Position numbers and translations under genes: made by a program
Notes under the pieces: model-generated
What the model saw: the letters and a program-made list of their open reading frames with translations, nothing else
Database searches by the model: none
Told to the model about the DNA's origin: nothing
NCBI RefSeq assembly: GCF_024508275.1
Contig: NZ_CP101989.1
Location: forward strand, 1,984,001-2,048,000
Reading direction: 5' to 3'
From: Cellulomonas wangsupingiae
Lineage (GTDB): Bacteria > Actinomycetota > Actinomycetes > Actinomycetales > Cellulomonadaceae
DNA length: 64,000 nucleotides
Shown: one piece after another, positions 1 through 7,580 of the stretch
Layout of the letters: each line of letters begins with the position of its first letter
How positions within the stretch are numbered: position 1 is the first letter of the stretch

Positions 1-191
1 TGTCGGTCGTCTTCCTGCGCAGCAGCGCCGCCTCCTGGGTCTACGCCGCCGTCGGCACGGTCGTGACCGCCGTGGTCACCCTCGGCCTCAACGACGCGTT
101 CGACGCCCCGCACTACACGTGGCCCTACATCCTCACGACGTGGGTCTTCCTGGTCATCGCGGTGGCCGTCCCCGCCCTGCGGCGACCATGA
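1..191 (+). CDS. C-terminal end of a membrane protein (partial, start outside window)
   Basis: The reading frame is open from base 3 to a TGA at 189-191 and gives about 62 residues. It contains two hydrophobic stretches separated by a short polar loop (LNDAFDAPHYTW), then ends in a basic tail (ALRRP). This looks like the last two transmembrane helices of a multi-spanning permease, perhaps of the amino acid/APC type, but too little is present to assign a family. The stop overlaps the ATG of the next gene (ATGA at 188-191), so the two are probably co-transcribed and translationally coupled. Confidence 0.6.
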   Translation, partial: SVVFLRSSAASWVYAAVGTVVTAVVTLGLNDAFDAPHYTWPYILTTWVFLVIAVAVPALRRP

Positions 192-1153
192 CGCTCGACA
201 CGGGCCGGCCGGCCGCGCGCCGTGCCACGGGACGTCCACGTCGTGGAGGGACGTCGCGCCACGTCGGGCCCGACGCCGCCGGACCCGTGCGCGTGCGGAT
301 CCACGACGTGCACGTGACCGGACGGCACGGCCCGATGCTCGACCTGCCCGCTCTGACCTTCGGCACGGGGGAGTGCGTGCTGGTGGCGGGCGACCCGGGG
401 CACGGCCACACGGCGCTGGCGCTGGCCGCGAGCGGACGCCTCGCGCCCGACGCCGGCACGGTCACCCTGACGACGTCCGCGGGCTCCACCACGCGCCCGG
501 ACGCGCTGCGCGCCGTGACCGCCGTGGTCGACCTGCCGGAGGTCTCCGCACCGGACGAGGTCCTGACGGTGGGCACCGTGGTGTCCGAGGAGCTGGCGCT
601 GGCGCGGCGGCCCAGCGGGCCGCGCGCCACCCGGGCGTGGTTGGAGCGTCACGACCTGCTGGACCGCCGGGACACCCGCGTCGAGGAGCTCGACGGCCCG
701 CTGCGCACGGCCCTGCTGACGTCGCTGGCGGCCGAGCGCGCCGACGTGCGGCTGCTGGTCCTGGTGCTGCCCGACCGGCACGGCGGTGACCCGGCCGGGT
801 GGTGGTCCGTCGCCCAGGCGTTCGCGGCCCGCGGCTACGGCGTGCTCGTGCAGTGCACGCGCTCCTCCGCGCGCCACCTCGGCATCCGCGTGCCCGCGAC
901 CCGGGGGGACGTCGCCGGGCGCGCGGCACCGGTCGAGGCCACGCGGTCGGCACCGGGCGTCGCGCCCGCACCCGAGCCGCCCACCACCCGCGAGCTGCCC
1001 GCGGTGCCCCAGGACGCGGGTGCCGACCCGGCCGACGACGAACCGTCGGTCGTCGACGACGAGGTCGACGACCCCACGGCCGTGCTGCCGGACGACGCGC
1101 CGAGCGGGGGTGGGCCTGTCGACCAGGGCTCCGACGCGGGGGAGAGCCCGTGA
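188..1153 (+). CDS. ABC-type ATPase-like protein with degenerate Walker motifs
   Basis: The product has 321 residues. The region around residues 40-250 has the layout of an ABC ATP-binding subunit, and its next neighbour is a YhgE/Pip-type membrane protein, a common partner of such subunits in Gram-positives. The Walker A position reads GDPGHGHT (residues 68-75), so the lysine that binds ATP phosphates is replaced by His74. The Walker B position reads LVLVLPD without the usual DE pair, and I see no LSGGQ signature. It is therefore probably a structural or regulatory pseudo-ATPase. The tail after about residue 250 is rich in Pro, Asp and Glu and looks disordered. ATG188 was chosen because it overlaps the upstream stop; starts further upstream would run into that gene. 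The stop overlaps the GTG of the next gene. Confidence 0.65.
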   Translation: MTLDTGRPAARRATGRPRRGGTSRHVGPDAAGPVRVRIHDVHVTGRHGPMLDLPALTFGTGECVLVAGDPGHGHTALALAASGRLAPDAGTVTLTTSAGSTTRPDALRAVTAVVDLPEVSAPDEVLTVGTVVSEELALARRPSGPRATRAWLERHDLLDRRDTRVEELDGPLRTALLTSLAAERADVRLLVLVLPDRHGGDPAGWWSVAQAFAARGYGVLVQCTRSSARHLGIRVPATRGDVAGRAAPVEATRSAPGVAPAPEPPTTRELPAVPQDAGADPADDEPSVVDDEVDDPTAVLPDDAPSGGGPVDQGSDAGESP

Positions 1154-3243
1154 TCAGCCTCCGTCTGGCCGCCACGGAGCTGCGCCGGCTCGCGGCCGGG
1201 ACGCTGCCGAAGCTGGCGCTCGCGGCGTTCGTGATCATCCCCTCCCTGTACTCCGGGCTGTACCTGTTCGCGAACGAGGACCCCTACGGCCGGCTCGACG
1301 AGGTCCCGGCGGCGCTCGTCGTCACGGACGAGGGCGCGACCACGACCGACGAGGGGGACGGCAGCACCCGACGGGTCGACTACGGCCAGGACGTGGCGGA
1401 CCGTCTGCTCGACGGCGACGCCGGGTTCCACTGGATCCGGACCACCCAGGCCGACGCCGAGGCGGGGGTGCGCACGGGCCGCTTCGACGCGGCCCTGATC
1501 GTCGGTCCGTCGTTCTCCGCCGACCTGGTGTCGCCCGCCGAGTACCGGCCGCGGCAGGCGAGCCTCACGCTCGTCACCAACGACGCCAACAACTACCTGT
1601 CCGCCACGATCGCGGACACCATCGCCGGCGACGTGCGCGACGCCATCGCCACCGAGGTCGGCACCGAGGCCGCGGACAGGTTCCTGCAGGGGTTCGGGTC
1701 CATCCACACGAACCTCGCCGACGCCGTCCAGGGGGCCGACCGGCTCGTGGCCGGGACGGCCCAGCTGTCGACCGGCGCCTCGGAGCTCGTCGGTGGCACG
1801 GACCGACTCGCGCAGGGGGCCGCCGAGACGTCCTCCGGCGCATCCGCGCTGGCCTCCGGTGCGCAGGCGCTGCCCCCGGCGGTCCAGGAGCTCACGGCCG
1901 GTGCCCGGCAGCTCGCGAGCGGGCTGCACACCCTGCGCGACCGCACGAGCTCGCTGCCGGCCGACACCCGTCGCCTGGCCGACGGTGCGCAGCAGGTGGC
2001 CGCCGGGGACGCCGAGGTGGCGCGGCTGGGACGCGAGGCGGCCACCCTGGCGCGGGACGTCGCGGACCAGGCGGTGCGTGACCGCGGCCCGCTCGACGGC
2101 CGGCTCGCCGAGCTGGTCGCCGCCGGGCGGCTGACCGAGGAGGAGGCGGCGGAGCTCGCCGGCCTCGCCACGGACGTCACCGACGAGGTCACCGCGGCCG
2201 CGGACAGGCTCGACCAGGCGTCGCAGGAGCTCGACCGCCTGGCGGCGGGATCCGCCGAGGTGGCCGCGGGGGCGCAGGAGCTCGCCGACGCGGCGCCCGC
2301 GCTCACCCAGGGCATCGCGGCCGCGGCGACGGGTGCCGACGAGCTCGCCGCAGGCGCCGGGCGGCTGAAGCACGCGGCCCGGACGCTCGTGACCGACCTC
2401 GGCACCCTGGCCGACGGCACCGCACAGGTGTCGCAGGGCGCCGACGAGGTGGCCGCCGGCAGCGTCACGCTCGCCGACGGCACCACGCAGGTCGCCTCGG
2501 GCGTCACCGAGCTGCGCGACGGGCTGCAGCGCGGCCTGGGCGCGATCCCCGACCTCGACCAGGAGACGGAGCGGGCCACGGCCCGGACCATCGGCGACCC
2601 CGTGCGGGTGGCGAAGGACCAGCTGGCCCCGGCCGGCAGCTACGGGGCCGGCCTGGCACCGTTCTTCATGGCCCTGGCGACCTGGATCGGTGGCTACGTC
2701 CTGTTCCTGCTCGTGCGGCCGATGTCCCAGCGGGCCCTGGCCGCGGGCGCCCCGGCCTGGCAGACGGCGGTCGGCGGCTGGCTGCCGGCCGCCGTTCTGG
2801 GGGCCGCGCAGGTCGCGGTGATGACCACGCTCGTGGCGTTCGCGCTGGACATCCGTCCCGTGCACGGCGGCTGGACCGTCGTGCTGCTGCTGCTCGCGTC
2901 GGGCGCGTTCGTCGCGATCCTCCAGGCGCTGAACGTGTGGTGGGGCGTGGTCGGGGAGTTCCTGGGCCTGGTCCTCATGCTGGTGCAGCTCGTCACGGCG
3001 GGCGGGACCTTCCCCTGGCAGACCATCCCCGAGCCGCTGCTGTCGGTGCACCGGCTGCTGCCGATGTCCTACACGGTCGAAGGGCTGCGCCAGACGCTCT
3101 ACGGCGGCGACCTCGCGATCGCCGCGCGGGACGCGGGCGTCCTGGCCGCGGTCCTCGTGGCGGCGCTCCTCGCGACGACCTGGGCGGCCCACCGCCGCCG
3201 CACGTGGACGCCGCAACGGCTGCAGCCCGAGCTCGTGCTGTGA
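1150..3243 (+). CDS. YhgE/Pip-family membrane protein
   Basis: The product has 697 residues. It starts with a cytoplasmic segment and one membrane span (LALAAFVIIPSLYSGLYLFA, about residues 21-40), as in YhgE/Pip N-terminal domains. A large extracytoplasmic region follows, whose middle (about residues 195-475) is built of repeats such as L-x2-GA-x-EL-x2-GA that should form long helices or coiled coil. The C-terminal third has five or six hydrophobic spans and resembles an ABC-2 type permease. Family members include the phage infection protein Pip of lactococci and ESX/type VII-linked envelope proteins. Start GTG1150 overlaps the upstream stop (GTGA). Together with the pseudo-ATPase it may form a transporter-like envelope complex, but substrate and energy source are unknown. 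Confidence 0.8.
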   Translation: MISLRLAATELRRLAAGTLPKLALAAFVIIPSLYSGLYLFANEDPYGRLDEVPAALVVTDEGATTTDEGDGSTRRVDYGQDVADRLLDGDAGFHWIRTTQADAEAGVRTGRFDAALIVGPSFSADLVSPAEYRPRQASLTLVTNDANNYLSATIADTIAGDVRDAIATEVGTEAADRFLQGFGSIHTNLADAVQGADRLVAGTAQLSTGASELVGGTDRLAQGAAETSSGASALASGAQALPPAVQELTAGARQLASGLHTLRDRTSSLPADTRRLADGAQQVAAGDAEVARLGREAATLARDVADQAVRDRGPLDGRLAELVAAGRLTEEEAAELAGLATDVTDEVTAAADRLDQASQELDRLAAGSAEVAAGAQELADAAPALTQGIAAAATGADELAAGAGRLKHAARTLVTDLGTLADGTAQVSQGADEVAAGSVTLADGTTQVASGVTELRDGLQRGLGAIPDLDQETERATARTIGDPVRVAKDQLAPAGSYGAGLAPFFMALATWIGGYVLFLLVRPMSQRALAAGAPAWQTAVGGWLPAAVLGAAQVAVMTTLVAFALDIRPVHGGWTVVLLLLASGAFVAILQALNVWWGVVGEFLGLVLMLVQLVTAGGTFPWQTIPEPLLSVHRLLPMSYTVEGLRQTLYGGDLAIAARDAGVLAAVLVAALLATTWAAHRRRTWTPQRLQPELVL

Positions 3244-3273
3244 CGGGACGACCCGGAGGCGAAGGGGACGCGC

Positions 3274-6200
3274 GTGGACACGGTGTGGCTGCTGCTCGGG
3301 ATCGTGGTGCTGGGGGCGACCCTGCTCGACGTCTTCCTCACGGCGCTCAACTACGACGAGTCGGGATTCCTCGCCGGGCCGGTGATGCGGTGGCAGTGGC
3401 GCTCGCTGCGGCGCGTGACGCGCCGGCTGCCGCGGCGCTGGCGGCCCGTGGCGCTGCGCCAGGTCACCGGGATGCAGGTGGTCGTCGGCATCGTGCTGTG
3501 GGTGTGCGGGACGATCCTCGGCTACGGGCTCGTCTACTACGGCCTCATGACGAGCAGGTCGTTCTCCGTCTCCGGCACGGGCGCCGAGCTCGACCTGTTC
3601 AGCAGCCTGTACTTCAGTGCCGCGCAGCTCTCCACGGTGGGCGGGTCGACCCTGACGGCCGAGACCGACGTCCTGCGCTTCCTGTCCATCGCGGAGACGC
3701 TCACGGGGGTCCTGCTCCTGTCGCTGGTGCTGACCTTCCTCCTGGGCGTGTACGGCGTCATCGGTGACCTCAACTCGCTGTGCACCCAGTTCGTGACGGC
3801 CGAGCGCGGAGCGGGGACGCCGGTGGCCAGCCTCGCACCGTACTTCCGTGACGGTGAGCCGAACGGGCTGGACGGCCACCTCGACGCCGTGGGGGACGCC
3901 TTCGCCTCGTACACCTCGGGGATGCGTCTGCACCAGGCCGCCTACTACTTCCAGAGCGGTCGCGACCGGTTCGCCCTGCCGTACGCGCTGCGCATGGTCT
4001 CCGGCACGGTCGCCGCCCTGCGGTGGGGTCTGCCGACGGGACACCCCGGGGCGGCCGTGCCCCGCCTGGTGCCGCTGACCTTCGAGTACCTCGAGCTCGG
4101 CGACTACCTGCAGCGTCGCGTGCGCTGGACCAGCTCGGACGTCCCCGCCGCGGTGCCGGCCGGGACCTTCGCCCGGCTCGCCCGGGGGGACGCCGGTCAC
4201 GACACCGCCGACCCCTGGGCCGCGCGCTTCCTCCAGCTCGACAGGGACATGGCGGCGCTCGCGGGCGTCGAGCCGCTGGCCGACCCGGACGACACCTACC
4301 GGCGCTACTGCGCGTGGCTGCCGTTCGCGTACCGCGCGCAGCAGATCGCCCTCGCCGTGGGACGCGACCTCGACTACCAGCCGATCATCGTCAGCGACCG
4401 GCCCGTCTCGCTCCTGCGGCCCGAGAGCGACGTGGCACTGCGCCAGGTCGACGAGTACCTGACGGGCCCGGCGCTCCCGCTCCCGCACCCCGCGGCCGGT
4501 GGCCGCTTCTCGCGCTGGCGGGCGTTCGTCGACGACCACCTGGCGCAGGTCGACCCCGGGTTCGCCCGGCTGAGGTCGGCGGGACGCGCACTGCTGGGGG
4601 CCGTCGCCGCGGGTGCCACCGGGTACCTCCTGGTCCGCGCGCTCGGGCAGGACGACGTGCGACCGGCCATCTTCGGTGCCTTCGTCGCGATGCTCAGCAC
4701 CGGGATCGCCGCCGACCGGACCGTGCGCGCGCGCAAGGTGACGAGCGTGCTGCTCCTCGTGCCGGTCGCGGTGGTGGTGCTCCTCGGCGCGCTGGCGTCC
4801 GGGTCCCCGGTGCGGACCGGGGTGCTGGTGGTCCTCGTCGCGGTCGTGGGGACCTGGCTGGGACGGTTCGGACCGCGGTGGGCAGCACTGGGCCACGTCA
4901 CGTTCCTGGTCTACTACTTCGCCCTCATCATGCAGCTGCGGCTGTCCGAGGTGGCCCTGTACGTCGCGACCGCGGTCCTGGGCGTCGCGTGGGGCTTCCT
5001 CCTGCGCTACGTGGTGCTGAAGGAGCACCCCGCGCGTGTCCTGCGCGCGGGCGTCGCCGGGTTCGGGCGGCAGCTCGTCACGTCGATGGACACCCTCGTC
5101 GACGCCGTCTCGTGGGCGCGCTGGGACCCGGACGTCAGCAGGCGCGTCGAGGTCGACCAGCGCCGGCTGCAGCGCGGCGGCGCCTACCTGGGCGGTCAGC
5201 TGACCGGCGAGCCCGACGCGACAGGCGTCGACCCCGTCCGCGGTGCGGAGCTGCGCCTGCGGCTGTTCGACACCACGCTCGCCGCCGCCCACCTGGCGGG
5301 AGCCGCGCGCGACGTGACCGGGACCACGCTGTCCCTCGAGCTGCGCGGCCGGCTGGCGGGTCGGCTCCAGCTCCTGCAGGCGCACCTCGCGCGGCTCGCA
5401 GCCGGCCCGGCGGCCGCCACGGGCCGGCCCGCCCGCGAGGCGTCGCTCGCCGTCGAGCCGTGGGACACGACCCCGCCGCCCGCGCACTGGCCGCGCGCGG
5501 CACGTGCGCTGCAGCGCGCGACGGACGAGCTGTACCGCGCCGCCCGCGCGCTGGCCGACGCGGAGCTCGCCGCGCTCGACCCCGCGGCGCCGTCGAGACC
5601 GCCCGTCCCGGGTGATGACGAGGACCGCGCGCTGGACGAGATCGCGTGGACCGCCACGACGGCGCAGCCGGCGACGGCCCACCGGCTGTCGCCGACGAGC
5701 CGGCGGGCGGTCCAGGCCGGCGTCGCCGTGGCCGCGGCACTCGGGATCGGGGAGGTGGTGTCGTCGAGCCACCAGTACTGGGCCACGCTGGCGGCGTACC
5801 AGGTGCTCGGCGGGACCGACGGCGAGACGTTCGTCAAGGGGGCCCAACGGGTCGGCGGGACGGTCGCGGGCGCCGCGATCGGGTTCGCGGTCGCGATCGG
5901 CACCGGCCACGAGCCCTGGGTCCTCGTGCCCCTGCTCGCGGTCGCGGTCTTCGCCTCGACGTACTTCCGTCAGGTCTCACCGGCCGTGTCGACCCTGTGG
6001 ACCACGATGATCTTCGCGGTCGTCTACGAGTTCCTCGGGCGCCTGACCCCGGTCGCGCTGGAGCTGCGTGTCGCCGAGACGCTGCTGGGGGCGGCCGCCG
6101 CCCTGCTGGTCGCGTGGCTGGTCCTGCCCACCCGCACACGCGTGGTGCTCGACGACGACGCGTCCGTGCTGGTCCGGGACATCGCCACGGTCGTCACCAC

Positions 6201-6699
6201 GGCGGTGGGCCGCCTGGACGGCAGCTCGCACGTCTCGTCGCGCGCGCTGCAGGACCGGCTGCTCGCCATCGAGCGGGAGGCCCGCACGGTCAGCGCGACC
6301 GCGGCCCCCCTGCGCCGGGCGGCGGGCGCGTCGGGAGCGGACGGCGTCGAGGGTCGGCTGACCGCGCTGTGGTCCCTGACGTACGACACGCGCCACCTCG
6401 TGCGGGCGGTCGAGGCGGCGCTCGAGGCCGGGCCCACCGGCACGGAGGACTGGTCGGCGGTGCGCGCCACGCTCGGCGAGAACCTCACGGCGCTCCTCGA
6501 CGCGCTGGCCGGCCGGCTGCCCGGCGCGGTCGAGTCCGACCTCCCGCTCCTCGTCGTCGCGCACGACGTACCGGTGGGCCCGGTGGACGACGTCGTGCGT
6601 CATCTGGTCCGGATCAACGACACGGTCGTGGTGCTGGTCGGCGACGCGTCGCCCGGTGCCGTGGGGGAGAGGGAGCCCGCCGCACCGATCGGCGCCTGA
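3274..6699 (+). CDS. Large membrane protein: ion-channel-like N-terminus fused to two FUSC-like blocks
   Basis: The product has 1141 residues. Residues 1-165 look like a 2TM/pore module: a span at 1-24, another at about 66-92, a re-entrant pore region with filter-like STVGGST (120-126) and a span at about 136-163. Residues about 165-430 are soluble. Residues about 429-585 form one multi-span block and about 809-955 a second (conserved SHQYWATLAAYQV); both resemble the FUSC/aromatic-acid-exporter fold of fusaric acid resistance proteins. The last 185 residues are soluble and helical. The filter has GG where potassium channels have GYG, so ion selectivity cannot be predicted. GTG3274 follows GGAGG (3255-3259) and lies 30 bases after the YhgE gene, so it is probably in the same operon. 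Function is inferred from architecture only. Confidence 0.7.
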   Translation: MDTVWLLLGIVVLGATLLDVFLTALNYDESGFLAGPVMRWQWRSLRRVTRRLPRRWRPVALRQVTGMQVVVGIVLWVCGTILGYGLVYYGLMTSRSFSVSGTGAELDLFSSLYFSAAQLSTVGGSTLTAETDVLRFLSIAETLTGVLLLSLVLTFLLGVYGVIGDLNSLCTQFVTAERGAGTPVASLAPYFRDGEPNGLDGHLDAVGDAFASYTSGMRLHQAAYYFQSGRDRFALPYALRMVSGTVAALRWGLPTGHPGAAVPRLVPLTFEYLELGDYLQRRVRWTSSDVPAAVPAGTFARLARGDAGHDTADPWAARFLQLDRDMAALAGVEPLADPDDTYRRYCAWLPFAYRAQQIALAVGRDLDYQPIIVSDRPVSLLRPESDVALRQVDEYLTGPALPLPHPAAGGRFSRWRAFVDDHLAQVDPGFARLRSAGRALLGAVAAGATGYLLVRALGQDDVRPAIFGAFVAMLSTGIAADRTVRARKVTSVLLLVPVAVVVLLGALASGSPVRTGVLVVLVAVVGTWLGRFGPRWAALGHVTFLVYYFALIMQLRLSEVALYVATAVLGVAWGFLLRYVVLKEHPARVLRAGVAGFGRQLVTSMDTLVDAVSWARWDPDVSRRVEVDQRRLQRGGAYLGGQLTGEPDATGVDPVRGAELRLRLFDTTLAAAHLAGAARDVTGTTLSLELRGRLAGRLQLLQAHLARLAAGPAAATGRPAREASLAVEPWDTTPPPAHWPRAARALQRATDELYRAARALADAELAALDPAAPSRPPVPGDDEDRALDEIAWTATTAQPATAHRLSPTSRRAVQAGVAVAAALGIGEVVSSSHQYWATLAAYQVLGGTDGETFVKGAQRVGGTVAGAAIGFAVAIGTGHEPWVLVPLLAVAVFASTYFRQVSPAVSTLWTTMIFAVVYEFLGRLTPVALELRVAETLLGAAAALLVAWLVLPTRTRVVLDDDASVLVRDIATVVTTAVGRLDGSSHVSSRALQDRLLAIEREARTVSATAAPLRRAAGASGADGVEGRLTALWSLTYDTRHLVRAVEAALEAGPTGTEDWSAVRATLGENLTALLDALAGRLPGAVESDLPLLVVAHDVPVGPVDDVVRHLVRINDTVVVLVGDASPGAVGEREPAAPIGA

Positions 6700-6720
6700 C
6701 GGCGACCTCCGCAGACGTGC

Positions 6721-6761
6721 CGACGGCCGCGCCCTGCGACTGACGCGGGGCGCGGCCGTCG
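6721..6761. terminator. Hairpin between convergent genes
   Basis: A perfect 14-bp inverted repeat (6721-6734 with 6748-6761) surrounds a 13-base loop. It lies between the stop of the channel/FUSC gene and the stop of the minus-strand DUF1269 gene, so it probably ends transcription from both sides. There is no long T tract. Confidence 0.65.
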
Positions 6762-6773
6762 GGACGGCACGCG

Positions 6774-7271
6774 TCAGACGTCCTCCTCGAACGCCTCCCG
6801 CAGCTTGGCCTCGTCCGCCTCCGACAGGTTCGTCTGGATGAGCTCGGCGCGGATGCCCTTCTCCTTGAGGCCGGCGACGACGCGGTCCGGCACGTCGCTG
6901 GACGCGAGGAGGAAGAGCGCGGACGTGCCCGGCGTGACCTTCTCGCGCACCGAGCGGATGAAGTCGTCGTCGATGCCCACGTCGGTCAGGGCCCCGCCGA
7001 TGGCACCGGCGGCCGCGCCGACGATCACGCCGACCAGCGGGATGAAGAACAGCAGCCCGAACAGCAGCCCCCAGAAGGTCCCGCCGAGCGCGCCGACCGC
7101 GGCGAGGTTGTGGGCCTGGCGGGTCTTCGGCTTCTTCTTGTCGGCCTGCCAGGACACCGTCGCCGCGTCCTGCACTTCGATGAGGTGCTGCTTCTGCAGG
7201 TCCAGGACGGCTTGCTCCGCCTGCTGCGCGCCCTCCGGGGTCTCGAACTTCCACACGCTGAGAGTGGCCAC
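6774..7271 (-). CDS. DUF1269 family membrane-associated protein
   Basis: The product has 165 residues. The N-terminus (MATLSVWKFETPEGAQQAEQ) is a short alpha/beta segment typical of DUF1269. A glycine-rich hydrophobic hairpin (GTFWGLLFGLLFF to AAAGAIGGAL, about residues 83-112) follows, and then a second alpha/beta domain with the motif GTSALFLL. The family is widespread in bacteria and has no established biochemical role. A second, divergent DUF1269 gene lies at 14602-15153 on the same strand. The gene is transcribed away from nirB. Confidence 0.8.
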   Translation of the reverse strand: MATLSVWKFETPEGAQQAEQAVLDLQKQHLIEVQDAATVSWQADKKKPKTRQAHNLAAVGALGGTFWGLLFGLLFFIPLVGVIVGAAAGAIGGALTDVGIDDDFIRSVREKVTPGTSALFLLASSDVPDRVVAGLKEKGIRAELIQTNLSEADEAKLREAFEEDV

Positions 7272-7580
7272 GATCGTCTCCTCGTCCCGGGCCGGTCCGT
7301 CACCCTGTCCAGGCGCGGCGCCTGCGCGGACCGCAGCCCGCCCCCAGGTTCGCCAGCGTGCCCGCGGGCCGCCTCACCCTGCGCGGGTGATCGTCGCGGC
7401 CCGGCGCCCCGGCCGGCCGCCGCCCTCACACCGCCGGCCGTCGCGATGTGCGCGGACGGTTCCTGCGGGGTAACGCGGGAGGGACCTCGACGGAAACACG
7501 CCGCCCGTAGCGTCGAGCACGCCGGCAGCCCTTGCACCCGACAGGGGCGGCGCAGCGACCCCGAGCCTCAGGAGGGCCCC
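7272..7580 (+). promoter_or_regulatory. Divergent intergenic region with candidate nirB promoter
   Basis: This 309-base gap separates the minus-strand DUF1269 gene from nirB and holds no convincing gene. A -10-like TAGCGT lies at 7508-7513. Upstream are GTAAC (7470-7474) and GAAAC (7493-7497), which resemble half-sites bound by the actinobacterial nitrogen regulator GlnR, but their spacing is off by one from the classical 11-base period. The leader ends in AGGAGG (7570-7575) six bases before the nirB ATG. Nothing else is recognisable. Confidence 0.4.

Noticed and set aside
835..5910. Very long open frame on the minus strand (over 1600 codons), and many similar ones across the window
   Set aside because: They lie opposite genes with clear family motifs. 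At this GC content stop codons are rare in antisense frames. The translations are Arg/Gly/Pro-rich without domains.
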